From Bacteroidota bacterium (GTDB taxonomy: Bacteria; Bacteroidota; Bacteroidia; Chitinophagales; Chitinophagaceae), in NCBI GenBank assembly GCA_023386555.1, contig JAEWJK010000006.1, forward strand, positions 62,001-126,000: 64,000 nt of DNA, given 5' to 3'. Shown here in pieces: positions 51,752-61,153 of this stretch. The notes beneath the pieces are model-generated. The model was not told the DNA's origin and did not search any database. It saw nothing but the letters and a program-made list of their open reading frames with translations. A program made the position numbers and the translations under genes. The first letter of the stretch is position 1. Every line of letters starts with the position of its first letter.

Positions 51752-52678
51752 TTATGCTTTTTGCTTGTTGAAGTCTATCTTATTAATTTTTCCGGCAGCC
51801 AAGAGTTCTTTATGAATATTATCTAATACTCCATTTATGAACTGTCCACTTTGCTCAGTACTATATTGCTTGGCGATATCAATATACTCGTTGATAGTAA
51901 CCTTTGGTGGGATCGTTTCAAAATAAAGAAATTCGCAAATACCCATTCTCATCATGATCATATCCAGCAATGCAATCCTTTCTGCATCCCAATTTTTAAG
52001 CTTTGGTTTAATCATCTCCCCTACAAATTTTCTTTTCTCCTGTGTGGTTTGAAGCAGCGATTTTGCAAACTTCCATTTCTCTTCCTGCACCATATCTCTC
52101 AGGTCGAAAGAATGTGGCTTTTGAAGATAGTTTGCCACCAGTTGAACCATCATTTCAGCATCGTCATCCCAGTTATTAAAATGTTCTTCCACCTGGCTAA
52201 TGAAAGATTCAGACGGTAACATAATATTATTGAAGATAAACTTTACGATCTCTCTTTCTTTGCTCTTTTCTCTTAACTGAAGTGCTGCATAGGTTTTAAA
52301 TTCCGGCGTTTCAACCAACTCCTGGTACAATTTGCGAACCATGTCGCCGTTATCAATCTTATCAACTTTTGTAACCTCAACAGCAGTCTTATAAGATTCG
52401 TTTTCAATGATCTTCCAGATCAATTCATTGCCTGCCAGTTTGATATTTACATTGAGATCTGCTGTAGTAGGCAGGTTTTTAGATGCTCTTAAAGCAGCAT
52501 CTTTCTCGGCGTAACGGGCAATTTCTGTGATAATGTAAATAATGTAAACGAATAATTCCTTTGATGCATCTAACTGCTGGCGAAGTGTTTTTACAGGATC
52601 GGCCTTTGAACCTTCCATCGTCTCCAAAGCATATAATAGCTGCATCACCTTAACTCTGATATTTCTTCTGCTGATCAT
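51752..52678 (-). CDS. nusB: Transcription antitermination factor NusB
   Basis: 308 residues, longer than the 140 of E. coli, which is normal for Bacteroidota. The N-terminal half is extra helical sequence starting MISRRNIRVKVMQLLYALET. The NusB helical bundle is in the C-terminal half, with KNWDAERIALLDMIMMRMGICEFL-type segments (split as WDAERIALLDMIMM and PPKVTINEYIDIAKQYST). NusB helps transcribe rRNA operons. It heads the group nusB, DUF1573, yajC, coaE. TATCTTCG about 35 bp upstream is a near match to the -7 element. Confidence 0.92.
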   Translation of the reverse strand: MISRRNIRVKVMQLLYALETMEGSKADPVKTLRQQLDASKELFVYIIYIITEIARYAEKDAALRASKNLPTTADLNVNIKLAGNELIWKIIENESYKTAVEVTKVDKIDNGDMVRKLYQELVETPEFKTYAALQLREKSKEREIVKFIFNNIMLPSESFISQVEEHFNNWDDDAEMMVQLVANYLQKPHSFDLRDMVQEEKWKFAKSLLQTTQEKRKFVGEMIKPKLKNWDAERIALLDMIMMRMGICEFLYFETIPPKVTINEYIDIAKQYSTEQSGQFINGVLDNIHKELLAAGKINKIDFNKQKA

Positions 52679-53136
52679 GTAATAAAGAACTTTTTTATAG
52701 GGCTGCGAAGATAGGAGTTAGAAATTATATTGATACCAGCTTTAACTTTCATGGCATCGTCTGTTGCTACGCTCAGTTCAAAGTTCGTCATTCATGGGAG
52801 CTTAAGCGTAGCCTGTCCTGAACCTGTCGAAGGATCGCAATCACTTCATCGTTCAGGTTTTATGGCATCTCTTCAAACCACAATATTTAAGCGACTAAAG
52901 CCCTGAAATACATTATCATTCTTATTCTCCAGACTGAAGGATGGAGCTACTATAATGAAAAAATGACACTGGCTTTGCCAAACTTCCTGCATCTTTGCCG
53001 CCATTTCTGACAGGGGTTAGTGAAGTTAAAAGCTCAGGCTGCCATTTTTGCAAGAAAAACACCGGTGGCAAAAAACTTGATGACCCGTAGGCTGTCAATT
53101 CACTTATTTATCAAATAACAAATAAAAACCAAACGT
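52679..53136. other. Intergenic region before groES
   Basis: 458 bases without a supportable ORF. It contains CCTGTCCTGAACCTGTCGAAGG, written here as CCTGTCCTGAAC and CTGTCGAAGG (52817-52838), a motif seen as a repeat in many bacterial genomes. GCATCTTTGCCGCC at 52989 resembles a -7 element. An inverted pair TTTTTGC / GCAAAAA lies at 53045-53074. No CIRCE element (TTAGCACTC) was found. Confidence 0.5.
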
Positions 53137-53418
53137 ATGGCTGAAAGTCTGAAAGTAACTCCTTTACACGACAGAGTTATCGTTAAACCTGCCGCTGCCG
53201 AAGAAAAAACTGCAGGCGGAATCATTATCCCTGATACTGCAAAGGAAAAACCTCAGCGTGGAACTGTTATCGCTGCCGGCCCTGGCAAAAAAGATGAGCC
53301 TGTAACTGTAAAAGCCGGAGATACTGTTCTTTACGGTAAATACGCAGGAACAGAAATCCAGGTTGAAGGTGGTGATTACCTGATCATGAGAGAAAGTGAT
53401 ATTCTCGCTATTGTTTAA
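53137..53418 (+). CDS. groES: Co-chaperonin GroES
   Basis: 93 residues, normal length. It caps GroEL. LHDRVIVKPAAAEEKTAGGIIIPD contains the mobile loop; the rest, GDTVLYGKYAGTEIQVEGGDYLIMRESDILAIV in short segments such as VLYGKYAGTEI and LIMRESDILAIV, forms the barrel. It is 116 bp upstream of groEL in the same direction, with copy 5 of repeat R in between. No CIRCE operator is seen upstream. Confidence 0.97.
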   Translation: MAESLKVTPLHDRVIVKPAAAEEKTAGGIIIPDTAKEKPQRGTVIAAGPGKKDEPVTVKAGDTVLYGKYAGTEIQVEGGDYLIMRESDILAIV

Positions 53419-53442
53419 TCAGCTCATTAATGAACTGAAACC

Positions 53443-53473
53443 TGAAGAGTGCGACGCAACGGAAGCTTAATAA
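53443..53473 (+). repeat. Dispersed short repeat R, copy 5
   Basis: GAAGAGTGCGACGCAACGGA followed by AGCTTAATAAC, inside the groES-groEL gap. Confidence 0.55.
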
Positions 53474-53534
53474 CTAAGCTGAAGCTGGTCTCACCAAAAC
53501 AAAACTCCAAACTAAAAACACAAAACATTTTAAT

Positions 53535-55172
53535 ATGGCTAAACAACTTTTCTTCGATATCGAAGCAAGGAATAAAATGAAAAAGGGTGTTGACACTCTT
53601 GCTAACGCTGTAAAAGTTACACTTGGACCAAAAGGTCGTAACGTAGTTATTGAAAAGAAATTCGGTGCACCTTCTGTAACAAAAGATGGTGTTTCTGTTG
53701 CTAAAGAAATAGAACTGGAAGATGCTATTGAGAACATGGGTGCTCAAATGGTAAAAGAAGTAGCATCTAAAACTGCAGATATTGCAGGTGATGGTACTAC
53801 AACCGCTACTGTTTTGGCTCAATCAATCATCAGCGAAGGTTTAAAGAACGTAGCTGCCGGTGCAAATCCAATGGATCTTAAAAGAGGTATCGACAAAGCT
53901 GTTACAGCAGTTGTTGCTAATCTCAGAAGCCAAAGTCAACAAGTTGGAAACGATAGCAGCAAGATTGAACAGGTTGCTACTATCTCTGCTAACAGCGATG
54001 ACACCATTGGTAAACTGATAGCTGAAGCTATGCAGAAAGTTGGTAAAGAAGGTGTAATTACGGTTGAAGAAGCAAAAGGTACTGATACAACTGTTGAGGT
54101 TGTTGAAGGTATGCAGTTTGACAGAGGTTATATCTCTCCTTATTTCGTTACCAACAGCGAAAAAATGGAAGCTGAATTACAGAATCCATACATTTTGATC
54201 TATGACAAGAAGATCTCTTCTATGAAAGACATTCTTCACATACTGGAGAAAGTTGCTCAGAGTGGTCGTCCGTTATTGATCATCGCTGAAGACCTAGAAG
54301 GTGAAGCATTGGCTACATTGGTAGTAAATAAATTACGTGGCACATTGAAAGTTGCTGCTGTAAAAGCACCTGGATTTGGCGACAGAAGAAAAGAAATGTT
54401 GCAGGATATTGCCATCCTTACAAAAGGTATTGTTGTAAGTGAAGAGCAAGGCTTTAAATTAGAGAATGCTGATCTTACTTACTTAGGTACTGCAGATACT
54501 GTAACGATCGATAAAGACAATACTACAATTGTTGGTGGTAAAGGTGAAAAAGAAGCGATCACTGCAAGAGTAAATCAAATAAAAGCTCAGGTTGAAAGCA
54601 CAACTTCTGATTACGACCGTGAGAAATTGCAGGAGCGTCTTGCAAAACTCAGCGGTGGTGTTGCAGTATTGTATGTAGGTGCTGCTACTGAAGTTGAGAT
54701 GAAAGAAAAGAAAGACAGGGTTGATGATGCTTTACATGCAACAAGAGCTGCTGTTGAAGAAGGAATTGTTCCTGGTGGTGGTGTAGCTTACATCCGTTCT
54801 ATTGAAGCTTTAGAAACTTTGAAAGGCATCAACGAAGATGAGACTACCGGTATCCAGATCGTAAAAAGAGCAATCGAAGAACCAATTCGCCAGATCGTTG
54901 TAAACAGCGGTATCGAAGGTTCTATCGTAGTTCAGAAGATCAAAGAAGGAAAAGCTGATTACGGTTTCAATGCAAGAACAGAAGTATATGAGAACCTGTT
55001 TGCAGCTGGTGTAATCGATCCTACAAAAGTTACAAGAGTAGCTTTGGAAAATGCAGCTTCTATCGCTGGTATGTTATTAACTACTGAGTGTGTAGTTGCT
55101 GATAAGCCAGAACCTAAATCTGCTCCTGCAATGCCAGGTGGAATGCCAGGAATGGGTGGAATGGATTATTAA
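53535..55172 (+). CDS. groL: Chaperonin GroEL
   Basis: 545 residues, full length, with the typical C-terminal GGMPGMGG repeat. It forms the double-ring folding chamber with GroES. TLGPKGRNVVIEKKFGAP and DGTTTATVLAQSI hold the ATP site; the catalytic Asp is in DDALHATRAAVEEG. It is followed by a strong terminator. The heat-shock regulation expected for this operon is not visible as a CIRCE site. Confidence 0.98.
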   Translation: MAKQLFFDIEARNKMKKGVDTLANAVKVTLGPKGRNVVIEKKFGAPSVTKDGVSVAKEIELEDAIENMGAQMVKEVASKTADIAGDGTTTATVLAQSIISEGLKNVAAGANPMDLKRGIDKAVTAVVANLRSQSQQVGNDSSKIEQVATISANSDDTIGKLIAEAMQKVGKEGVITVEEAKGTDTTVEVVEGMQFDRGYISPYFVTNSEKMEAELQNPYILIYDKKISSMKDILHILEKVAQSGRPLLIIAEDLEGEALATLVVNKLRGTLKVAAVKAPGFGDRRKEMLQDIAILTKGIVVSEEQGFKLENADLTYLGTADTVTIDKDNTTIVGGKGEKEAITARVNQIKAQVESTTSDYDREKLQERLAKLSGGVAVLYVGAATEVEMKEKKDRVDDALHATRAAVEEGIVPGGGVAYIRSIEALETLKGINEDETTGIQIVKRAIEEPIRQIVVNSGIEGSIVVQKIKEGKADYGFNARTEVYENLFAAGVIDPTKVTRVALENAASIAGMLLTTECVVADKPEPKSAPAMPGGMPGMGGMDY

Positions 55173-55217
55173 TCACAGAGTACACGATTAGATCGAATTA
55201 CACGAATTCCTATATGT

Positions 55218-55247
55218 AAAGAACCTCATCGATTGATGAGGTTCTTT
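55218..55247 (+). terminator. Rho-independent terminator after groEL
   Basis: 13-bp perfect stem AAAGAACCTCATC / GATGAGGTTCTTT with a GATT loop. Confidence 0.88.
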
Positions 55248-55299
55248 CATTTTGGATAGTTCTTTTCATCCCTACTTCGTATCTCGTACTCGAACTTTC

Positions 55300-55992
55300 T
55301 TACACTCTACCTCTTATATGTTTGATGAATCCATGCACCATAAGGTGTTGGGCATAACCATAAGTCAGCATTACAGCAATGCCTATCATTTGATCTTCCC
55401 AAATGAACATGTTCAGTCCGAGAATTGCATCAGAAACTAAAAACATCGCTGCGCCAGGTATAAAAAAATTAGTAGCGAGTGACCTGGCTTTTTTACTTGA
55501 TAATATATTAAAGGCAATAACAAACATTAAAGAGATCACTATCATATAAGCAATCAGCGGAATTCCAAGATCACCAGCTTGAGGAACGATCTTTACCATC
55601 ACCAATACATCAAATACCACTACAAGAAATAGGGGAAGGAAAAAGTACAGACCATCTCTTACAGGAAATAACGATTGAATTCTCCAGAAGTAAATGATAT
55701 ATATCAAATGCATCAACAGGAAAAGCACTAATCCAACAATAAAAAACATTTCTCCCTGCATTAAAAGAGAAACATCTCCAGCCCAGGCTAATAGCAATGC
55801 AGTTGCTGTAAGTGTTTTAGAAGGTAAATGATGTTTGCGAGATGAGTTTGCCAGATAGTACAACAATAACAATGGCATCAACAAAGTTTTTGTTGCCACA
55901 CGGTATTGTTCATGCTGTGAATAGATGAGAAAGCAATCTATAAATAATATCGCCCAGTAAAAAAGCAATAAATACTGATGCTTAGTTTTCAT
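55300..55992 (-). CDS. YhhN/TMEM86 family lysoplasmalogenase-like membrane protein
   Basis: 230 residues with about seven or eight membrane helices. The family signatures are visible: AWAGDVSLLMQG, MHLIYIIYF and LVSDAILGLNMF. The end YGYAQHLMVHG is also typical. Characterised members hydrolyse the vinyl-ether bond of lysoplasmalogens; the bacterial role is not established. It is convergent with groEL and lies 20 bp after the HU/CCDC81 gene, probably in one transcript. Confidence 0.85.
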   Translation of the reverse strand: MKTKHQYLLLFYWAILFIDCFLIYSQHEQYRVATKTLLMPLLLLYYLANSSRKHHLPSKTLTATALLLAWAGDVSLLMQGEMFFIVGLVLFLLMHLIYIIYFWRIQSLFPVRDGLYFFLPLFLVVVFDVLVMVKIVPQAGDLGIPLIAYMIVISLMFVIAFNILSSKKARSLATNFFIPGAAMFLVSDAILGLNMFIWEDQMIGIAVMLTYGYAQHLMVHGFIKHIRGRV

Positions 55993-56012
55993 TTAGGTAT
56001 GTATATAAATAA

Positions 56013-56888
56013 TTACTTGAGTTTTTGAAGCCGGACTTTCCGCCCAAAGTAAAGGCTAAGGCTATCCTTTACTCTTGTAGTATCCTGTGGTAGAATATTT
56101 TTATAAATGAATAATCTATACCACATAACATTATCTCTGCTAAAACTATCATATAACCCGTTTACACCATATTGTTTTAATTGGGTTGTTCTTACAATGG
56201 CTCTGCTTCTAAGGCTTGTTACTTCGAATATTGCACGGTAATTAGCAGTGTCATTGATTTTTGCTGTAATAGTATCTCTTCTTACAACACTATCCTGCAA
56301 TATCGTCGTTGTATCTTCGTCTAAAACCATTGGCATTTCAGGTTCGGCAATACTACCTGGTTGTGTTTTTATAAAAAGTACATAAATGCCAAAACCAATA
56401 CCTGCCACTACAGCAATTATTGCAATTAAAAGAATAAATCCTACCATCCATTTTCGGCGCTTCACCGGTTCATCATCTTCCTCCTCTTCTACTGTATAGT
56501 GCATATTCACTCTTTCAGCAACTACTTCACCTGGTATTAATTCAAAACGTCCGTTTTTATTCTTTTGCAAAGTACCTATTCCTTCAATGGCCCAGGGCTT
56601 TCCGATATTTACAAATTGTCTTACTTCAGAAACATAAGAAGAAAAGTCTGCCTCCACCAGGCTTTTTATCCTACCAGTTTGCTGAATGATATAATCAATT
56701 AAACCAGGACTTGTTTCAAGCTTTGTATCATGTGTAAAGTGAATGCCTTCCAATGGAAAGAAAGCTGATTTCTCAGCCTCTGGCGGCAATACAAAGTTGT
56801 TATCAAGTGAAAAGCTGCCAATTCCTTCCAGGTCAACTTGTTTGTTTGTATAGAGATAGTTGGCTATTAACGAGTCAAATTTTTTCAC
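56013..56888 (-). CDS. HU/CCDC81-like domain membrane protein with C-terminal SPOR-like region
   Basis: 291 residues. Residues 5-130 carry the Bacteroidota HU-CCDC81 type pair: LIANYLYTNKQVDLEGIGSFSL, then WAIEGIGTLQKNKNGRFEL. One membrane helix (about 147-170, VGFILLIAIIAVVAGIGFGI) follows an acidic stretch. The periplasmic C-terminus (YRAIFEVTSLRSRAIVRTTQ) resembles SPOR-like peptidoglycan-binding parts. These proteins are widespread in the phylum; a link between DNA or cytosol and cell wall at division is speculated. No direct function is known. Confidence 0.82.
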   Translation of the reverse strand: MKKFDSLIANYLYTNKQVDLEGIGSFSLDNNFVLPPEAEKSAFFPLEGIHFTHDTKLETSPGLIDYIIQQTGRIKSLVEADFSSYVSEVRQFVNIGKPWAIEGIGTLQKNKNGRFELIPGEVVAERVNMHYTVEEEEDDEPVKRRKWMVGFILLIAIIAVVAGIGFGIYVLFIKTQPGSIAEPEMPMVLDEDTTTILQDSVVRRDTITAKINDTANYRAIFEVTSLRSRAIVRTTQLKQYGVNGLYDSFSRDNVMWYRLFIYKNILPQDTTRVKDSLSLYFGRKVRLQKLK

Positions 56889-56997
56889 TCAGGTTTGTTT
56901 TGTGCAAGTTAGAAATTATAATCAGCATAAATACGATGAATCATCCACAAAAATTGTACACTCGCAAGTTTGCATTATACTATCATTACTTTTGTAG

Positions 56998-57333
56998 ATG
57001 CTTACAAATGATGAAGAACGGTTTATTGCATACTGGAAGGCAAGCAGGGAAAAGGAGAAAAAAACATTTAGGCAACTTGTAATTGGCTTACCCATAGGTT
57101 TGTTGTTTGGTGTTAGCATACTTGCGATTTTTTCTACAGGATGGTATGAAAGAGCTCACATGACAGCTTACGGAAATTCGAGCCCATACATATTTCTCGT
57201 TGCAATTTTCATTATTGTAGGATTTATAGCCATATTCACCAAGAAACATAAATGGGATATGAACGAACAGCGATACATCGAACTTCAACAAAAACAAAAA
57301 AATGCTGCAAATGCAGCAGAAGAATCTTTATAA
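56998..57333 (+). CDS. Small two-helix membrane protein, unknown function
   Basis: 111 residues with two membrane helices (VIGLPIGLLFGVSILAIF and YIFLVAIFIIVGFIAIF) and charged, helical ends. The N-terminus (NDEERFIAYWKASREKEKK) and C-terminus face the cytosol. TACTTTTG, a -7-like element, ends only 3 bp before its ATG, so the true start could be further inside or the promoter elsewhere. It is followed 27 bp later by an FKBP lipoprotein. Confidence 0.7.
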   Translation: MLTNDEERFIAYWKASREKEKKTFRQLVIGLPIGLLFGVSILAIFSTGWYERAHMTAYGNSSPYIFLVAIFIIVGFIAIFTKKHKWDMNEQRYIELQQKQKNAANAAEESL

Positions 57334-57360
57334 TAGTCTCACAGCAAACGTATTTTATTA

Positions 57361-57822
57361 ATGAAAAAGTTTGGAATATTTTATCTTGTTGTTGCCATTG
57401 TATTTACAGCTTGCAAGGCCGATAACGGATGTAAAAACGTATCACCATCATCAGAAGAACAACAAATCATTTCTTTTGCAGCAGCAAATGGAATCAATGC
57501 AGTAAAACATGGCTCAGGAATGTATTATCAGATTATTTCGAATGGCAGTGGAGCAACACCTGGCCTTACTTCAACCGTGACCATTTCTTATGTGGGGAAA
57601 AGATTAGACGGATCAATATTTGATCAACCTGCTGCACCTATAAGTTATAAATTATCAGATTTTATTGAAGGTTGGAAAGTTGGTCTTCCGCTCATTCAAA
57701 AAGGTGGACATATTAAACTTATCATACCATCTTCAATGGCTTATGGATGTACTGGTCATCCTCCTGTGATTGGTAGTAACCTTGTTCTGTATTTTGATAT
57801 TCAATTAATAGATGTTCAATAA
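57361..57822 (+). CDS. FKBP-type peptidyl-prolyl isomerase lipoprotein
   Basis: 153 residues with lipobox (LVVAIVFTAC). The FKBP domain covers about residues 55-150: VTISYVGKRLDGSIFDQP, then EGWKVGLPLIQKGGHIKLIIPSSMAYG and LVLYFDIQLIDVQ, normal catalytic motifs. It should speed proline isomerisation during folding of exported proteins, in the periplasm. It follows a small membrane protein gene and precedes secDF after 113 bp. Confidence 0.92.
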   Translation: MKKFGIFYLVVAIVFTACKADNGCKNVSPSSEEQQIISFAAANGINAVKHGSGMYYQIISNGSGATPGLTSTVTISYVGKRLDGSIFDQPAAPISYKLSDFIEGWKVGLPLIQKGGHIKLIIPSSMAYGCTGHPPVIGSNLVLYFDIQLIDVQ

Positions 57823-57895
57823 TTAGTTGAAAATGAATAATAAAAGTCATTGATGCTTAAGGCATTTTGAAGCTGCTTTTGTATTGTCAAACCCC

Positions 57896-57903
57896 TATCT
57901 TTG
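57896..57903 (+). promoter_or_regulatory. -7 promoter element of secDF
   Basis: TATCTTTG followed by CCGCC, 32 bp before the secDF ATG. The best TTG is 14 bp upstream, shorter than the usual spacer. Confidence 0.45.
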
Positions 57904-57935
57904 CCGCCTCTAAAAATTGTTAAACCCCGTTTTGT

Positions 57936-60900
57936 ATGCAACTGAAAGGCTTAGTGCGATTTTTTGCCATTGCATTGATCTTAATTTGTCTCTACCAATT
58001 ATCGTTTACATGGTTCGTTAGAAATCATGAAGGTAACATGGAGGATAAAGCTGAGGCTTGGGTAAAAGCAAACTACCCTACTGCCCAGGTAAAATATCCT
58101 GGAAATCCTGAATTACAGAAGTTATACCAGGACACACTGGACACTTACAAGCAAAGCCGTGTGCAACGTTTGCTTGACAGCACAAAAAATCAAAAGATCT
58201 ATTTTGGTTTAGCTACTTATCAAACAGCTAAGCAAAAAGAATTGATGCTTGGCTTAGATCTCCAGGGTGGTATAAGTGTAACCATGGAAGTTGGTATTGA
58301 TGGTTTAATTAAAGCGCTTGCTAACAACACAAAAGATCCTGCGTTTAATGAAGCTCTATCGAAAGCCGTTCAGCAAAAAGCAAATAGTGGAGCTAATCTG
58401 ATTACACTGTTCCGTGATCAGTTTAAATCTGCTAATCCAAATACACCTCTTGCGCCTTTCTTTGCTGCAAGAAGTAATAACAAGATTAAGTTTGATACTG
58501 GAGATGATGCAGTAATCGCTTATTTAAGAAATGAAGCTTCAACTGCATTCAACAATACATTTGATATCTTAACTACAAGGATCGACCGTTTTGGTGTTGC
58601 TTCTCCTAACATTAATAAAGATGAGCAGAAGAGCATTATCACAATCGAATTAGCAGGTGCGAAAGATCCTGAAAGAGTAAGAAGATACTTGCAATCGACT
58701 GCAAATCTTCAGTTCTTCGAAGTATATAATCTTGGTGATGTTGATGCAGCTATGATGAGTGCAGAAACTGCATTATTTGATTACCAAAGAGGTAATAAGC
58801 CCTCTGTAGATACAGCAGCTCCTAAAGTTGATACTACAACAACCAAAGTAAACCAGACTGGCGATACAAATAAAACAGGCAAGATATCTGACCTGGCTGG
58901 TGGAAAACCTACAACTACAACGGCAGGAGCATCAGCAGCAGATTCATTCCCTATTCGTCGTATTGTTCAATTTGCACCTCCACAGCAAAATGAAAAAGGG
59001 CAAACCGTATTCCCTGCAGCATTGGGTTATGTGATGTCGAGAGACACTTCTATTTTGAATAGTTACCTGAACCTTGATTTTATTAAAGCCAAGTTCCCTG
59101 CTAACCTAACATTCATGTATGGAAAAGTGGAAAGTGAAGAAGCAAGAAATGAAGGTATTCTGCAATTATATGCTATCAAAACTTTAGCAAATGGTGGTGC
59201 TGAATTAGAAGGTGAAAGAGTGAGCGATGCAACACAAGATTTTGACCAGAGAGGTCGTGTGGCAATCAAGATGACCATGGACCAGGCTGGAACCAGGATC
59301 TGGGCTGCTATGACAAAGAGAAATGCTCCTGAAGCAAATAATGGAGTTTCTAAACCTATTGCCATTGTACTTGATAATTTTGTGTACAGTGCTCCTTTTG
59401 TTAATGGAGAAATTCCTAATGGCTCTTCTGAGATTACTGGAAGTTATTCTTTGCAGGAAGCTCAGGATCTTGCCCGTATTTTAAAGTCTGGTAAACTTCC
59501 AGCTCCTGCAAGAATTGTTCAGGAACAGGTTGTAGGACCAACACTTGGTGAAGAAGCAGTAGAAGGTGGTATGTTATCATTCATCATCTCTTTCGGAGTA
59601 ATCTTCGCTCTAATGCTTATCTACTATAATACCGGTGGATGGGTTGCAAATATTGCATTAACCTTAAACGTATTCTTTACCATAGGTATTTTAAGTGCCT
59701 TGAATGCAACTTTAACTGCTGCAGGTATTGCAGGTCTTGTACTAACTATTGGTATGGCTGTAGATACAAACGTTGTAATATTTGAAAGAATTAAAGAGGA
59801 ATTGGTGAGAGGTAAGAGCTACCAGAAAGCAGTGCATGACGGATACCATCGTTCATTAGCACCTGTATTAGATGGTCACATTACATCACTTCTAACTGCT
59901 ATAATCCTATTCTACTTTGGCCTTGGTCCGGTATTAGGATTTGCCACTACTCAGATCATCGGTTTGTTATTATCGCTTTTCACAGGTATCCTGGTATCGA
60001 GAATGATCACAGATTGGTATACAAAGAAAAACAGGCATTTTGAATACTTTACTTCTTTATCGAAAAGAATTTTCAGACATGCCCAGTACAAATTTGTTGA
60101 GTACAGGAAGATCGCTTACGTAATATCAGGTATCATCCTGTTGTTGGGTATTTCATCTTTCTTCAATGGATTTGACCAGGGTGTTGAATTTGCAGGAGGA
60201 CGTAGTTACACCGTTCGTTTTGATAAACCACAGAATGTTGAACAGGTAAGAGAAAAACTGGAAACAACTTTTGGCGAAAGTCCGGTTATTAAAACAATCG
60301 GCTCAAACAGTCAATTGAATATTACAACTGCTTACTTAATCAACGAAACAAATACTGCAACTGATTCTGCTGTTTTAATAAAACTATATGAAGGTTTGCA
60401 ACCGTTGATGACTAATGTATCTTACGATGCTTTCAAATCTACTCAATACCTGCAAAGTTCACAGAAGGTGCTGCCTACCATCTCTGATGATTTAAAGAGA
60501 GGTGCCACTTATGCTACCATTCTTGCTGTATTGGTGATCTGCTTGTATATATTCCTGCGTTTCCGTGACTGGAGATATTCAATGGGAACCATTTTCGCTT
60601 TGATGCACGACGTAATGGTAACCTTGATAGTATTTAGTTTCCTAAGACATGTAGTAGATTTTCCTCTGGAAATAGATCAGCACTTTATTGCTGCGATATT
60701 AACTGTGATCGGTTTTTCTATGAATGATACTGTTATCGTGTATGACCGTATTCGTGAAGATGGCCGTTTATATCCAACAATGCCGAAAGCTCAGCTTATC
60801 AACAAAGCGATCAATGAAACACTGGCTCGTACCATTATGACATCAGTAACTGTATTCTTAACCATCCTTATTCTCTTCATCTTTGGTGGAGAAGTAACAA

Positions 60901-61031
60901 GAGGTTTTGCTTTTGCAATGTTGATCGGTGTTGTTACTGGTTCGTATTCATCAATCTTCGTGGCTGCTCCTATCCTGCTTGATTTTGCTAAAGATAAACC
61001 ATTGGGCAAAATGAAAGAAGAAAGAAGATAG
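57936..61031 (+). CDS. secDF: Protein translocase SecDF fusion
   Basis: 1031 residues, SecD and SecF in one chain, the usual state in Bacteroidota. It drives late steps of Sec export using the proton gradient. SecD: LMLGLDLQGGISVTMEVGID near residue 105, a long periplasmic P1 domain (to about 530) with a low-complexity Thr/Gly/Lys insert around 290-330, GPTLGEEAVEGG, and GMAVDTNVVIFERIKEEL. SecF: FDQGVEFAGGRSYTV, a smaller periplasmic part, and IGFSMNDTVIVYDRIRED. Twelve membrane helices are expected. A strong terminator follows. Confidence 0.97.
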   Translation: MQLKGLVRFFAIALILICLYQLSFTWFVRNHEGNMEDKAEAWVKANYPTAQVKYPGNPELQKLYQDTLDTYKQSRVQRLLDSTKNQKIYFGLATYQTAKQKELMLGLDLQGGISVTMEVGIDGLIKALANNTKDPAFNEALSKAVQQKANSGANLITLFRDQFKSANPNTPLAPFFAARSNNKIKFDTGDDAVIAYLRNEASTAFNNTFDILTTRIDRFGVASPNINKDEQKSIITIELAGAKDPERVRRYLQSTANLQFFEVYNLGDVDAAMMSAETALFDYQRGNKPSVDTAAPKVDTTTTKVNQTGDTNKTGKISDLAGGKPTTTTAGASAADSFPIRRIVQFAPPQQNEKGQTVFPAALGYVMSRDTSILNSYLNLDFIKAKFPANLTFMYGKVESEEARNEGILQLYAIKTLANGGAELEGERVSDATQDFDQRGRVAIKMTMDQAGTRIWAAMTKRNAPEANNGVSKPIAIVLDNFVYSAPFVNGEIPNGSSEITGSYSLQEAQDLARILKSGKLPAPARIVQEQVVGPTLGEEAVEGGMLSFIISFGVIFALMLIYYNTGGWVANIALTLNVFFTIGILSALNATLTAAGIAGLVLTIGMAVDTNVVIFERIKEELVRGKSYQKAVHDGYHRSLAPVLDGHITSLLTAIILFYFGLGPVLGFATTQIIGLLLSLFTGILVSRMITDWYTKKNRHFEYFTSLSKRIFRHAQYKFVEYRKIAYVISGIILLLGISSFFNGFDQGVEFAGGRSYTVRFDKPQNVEQVREKLETTFGESPVIKTIGSNSQLNITTAYLINETNTATDSAVLIKLYEGLQPLMTNVSYDAFKSTQYLQSSQKVLPTISDDLKRGATYATILAVLVICLYIFLRFRDWRYSMGTIFALMHDVMVTLIVFSFLRHVVDFPLEIDQHFIAAILTVIGFSMNDTVIVYDRIREDGRLYPTMPKAQLINKAINETLARTIMTSVTVFLTILILFIFGGEVTRGFAFAMLIGVVTGSYSSIFVAAPILLDFAKDKPLGKMKEERR

Positions 61032-61046
61032 TTTGCAAATTCTTAT

Positions 61047-61083
61047 AAAACTAAAGGCGATCAAATTGATCGCCTTTAGTTTT
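61047..61083. terminator. Rho-independent terminator after secDF
   Basis: 18-bp arms AAAACTAAAGGCGATCAA and its complement meeting with almost no loop; likely bidirectional. Confidence 0.85.
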
Positions 61084-61110
61084 ATGTAACCAGCTGAATT
61101 ATTGCCATGA

Positions 61111-61136
61111 GCTTCGTTGCGTCGCACTCTTGTACT
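61111..61136 (-). repeat. Dispersed short repeat R, copy 6
   Basis: The minus strand reads AGTACAAGAGTGCGACGCAA followed by CGAAGC, the best match to the family consensus. Confidence 0.6.
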
Positions 61137-61153
61137 TTCTGTACTTTATTCAG

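Noticed and set aside
53000..53136. CIRCE (HrcA) operator before groES
   Set aside because: Only a 7-bp inverted pair TTTTTGC / GCAAAAA with a 16-bp gap was found; TTAGCACTC-N9-GAGTGCTAA is absent.
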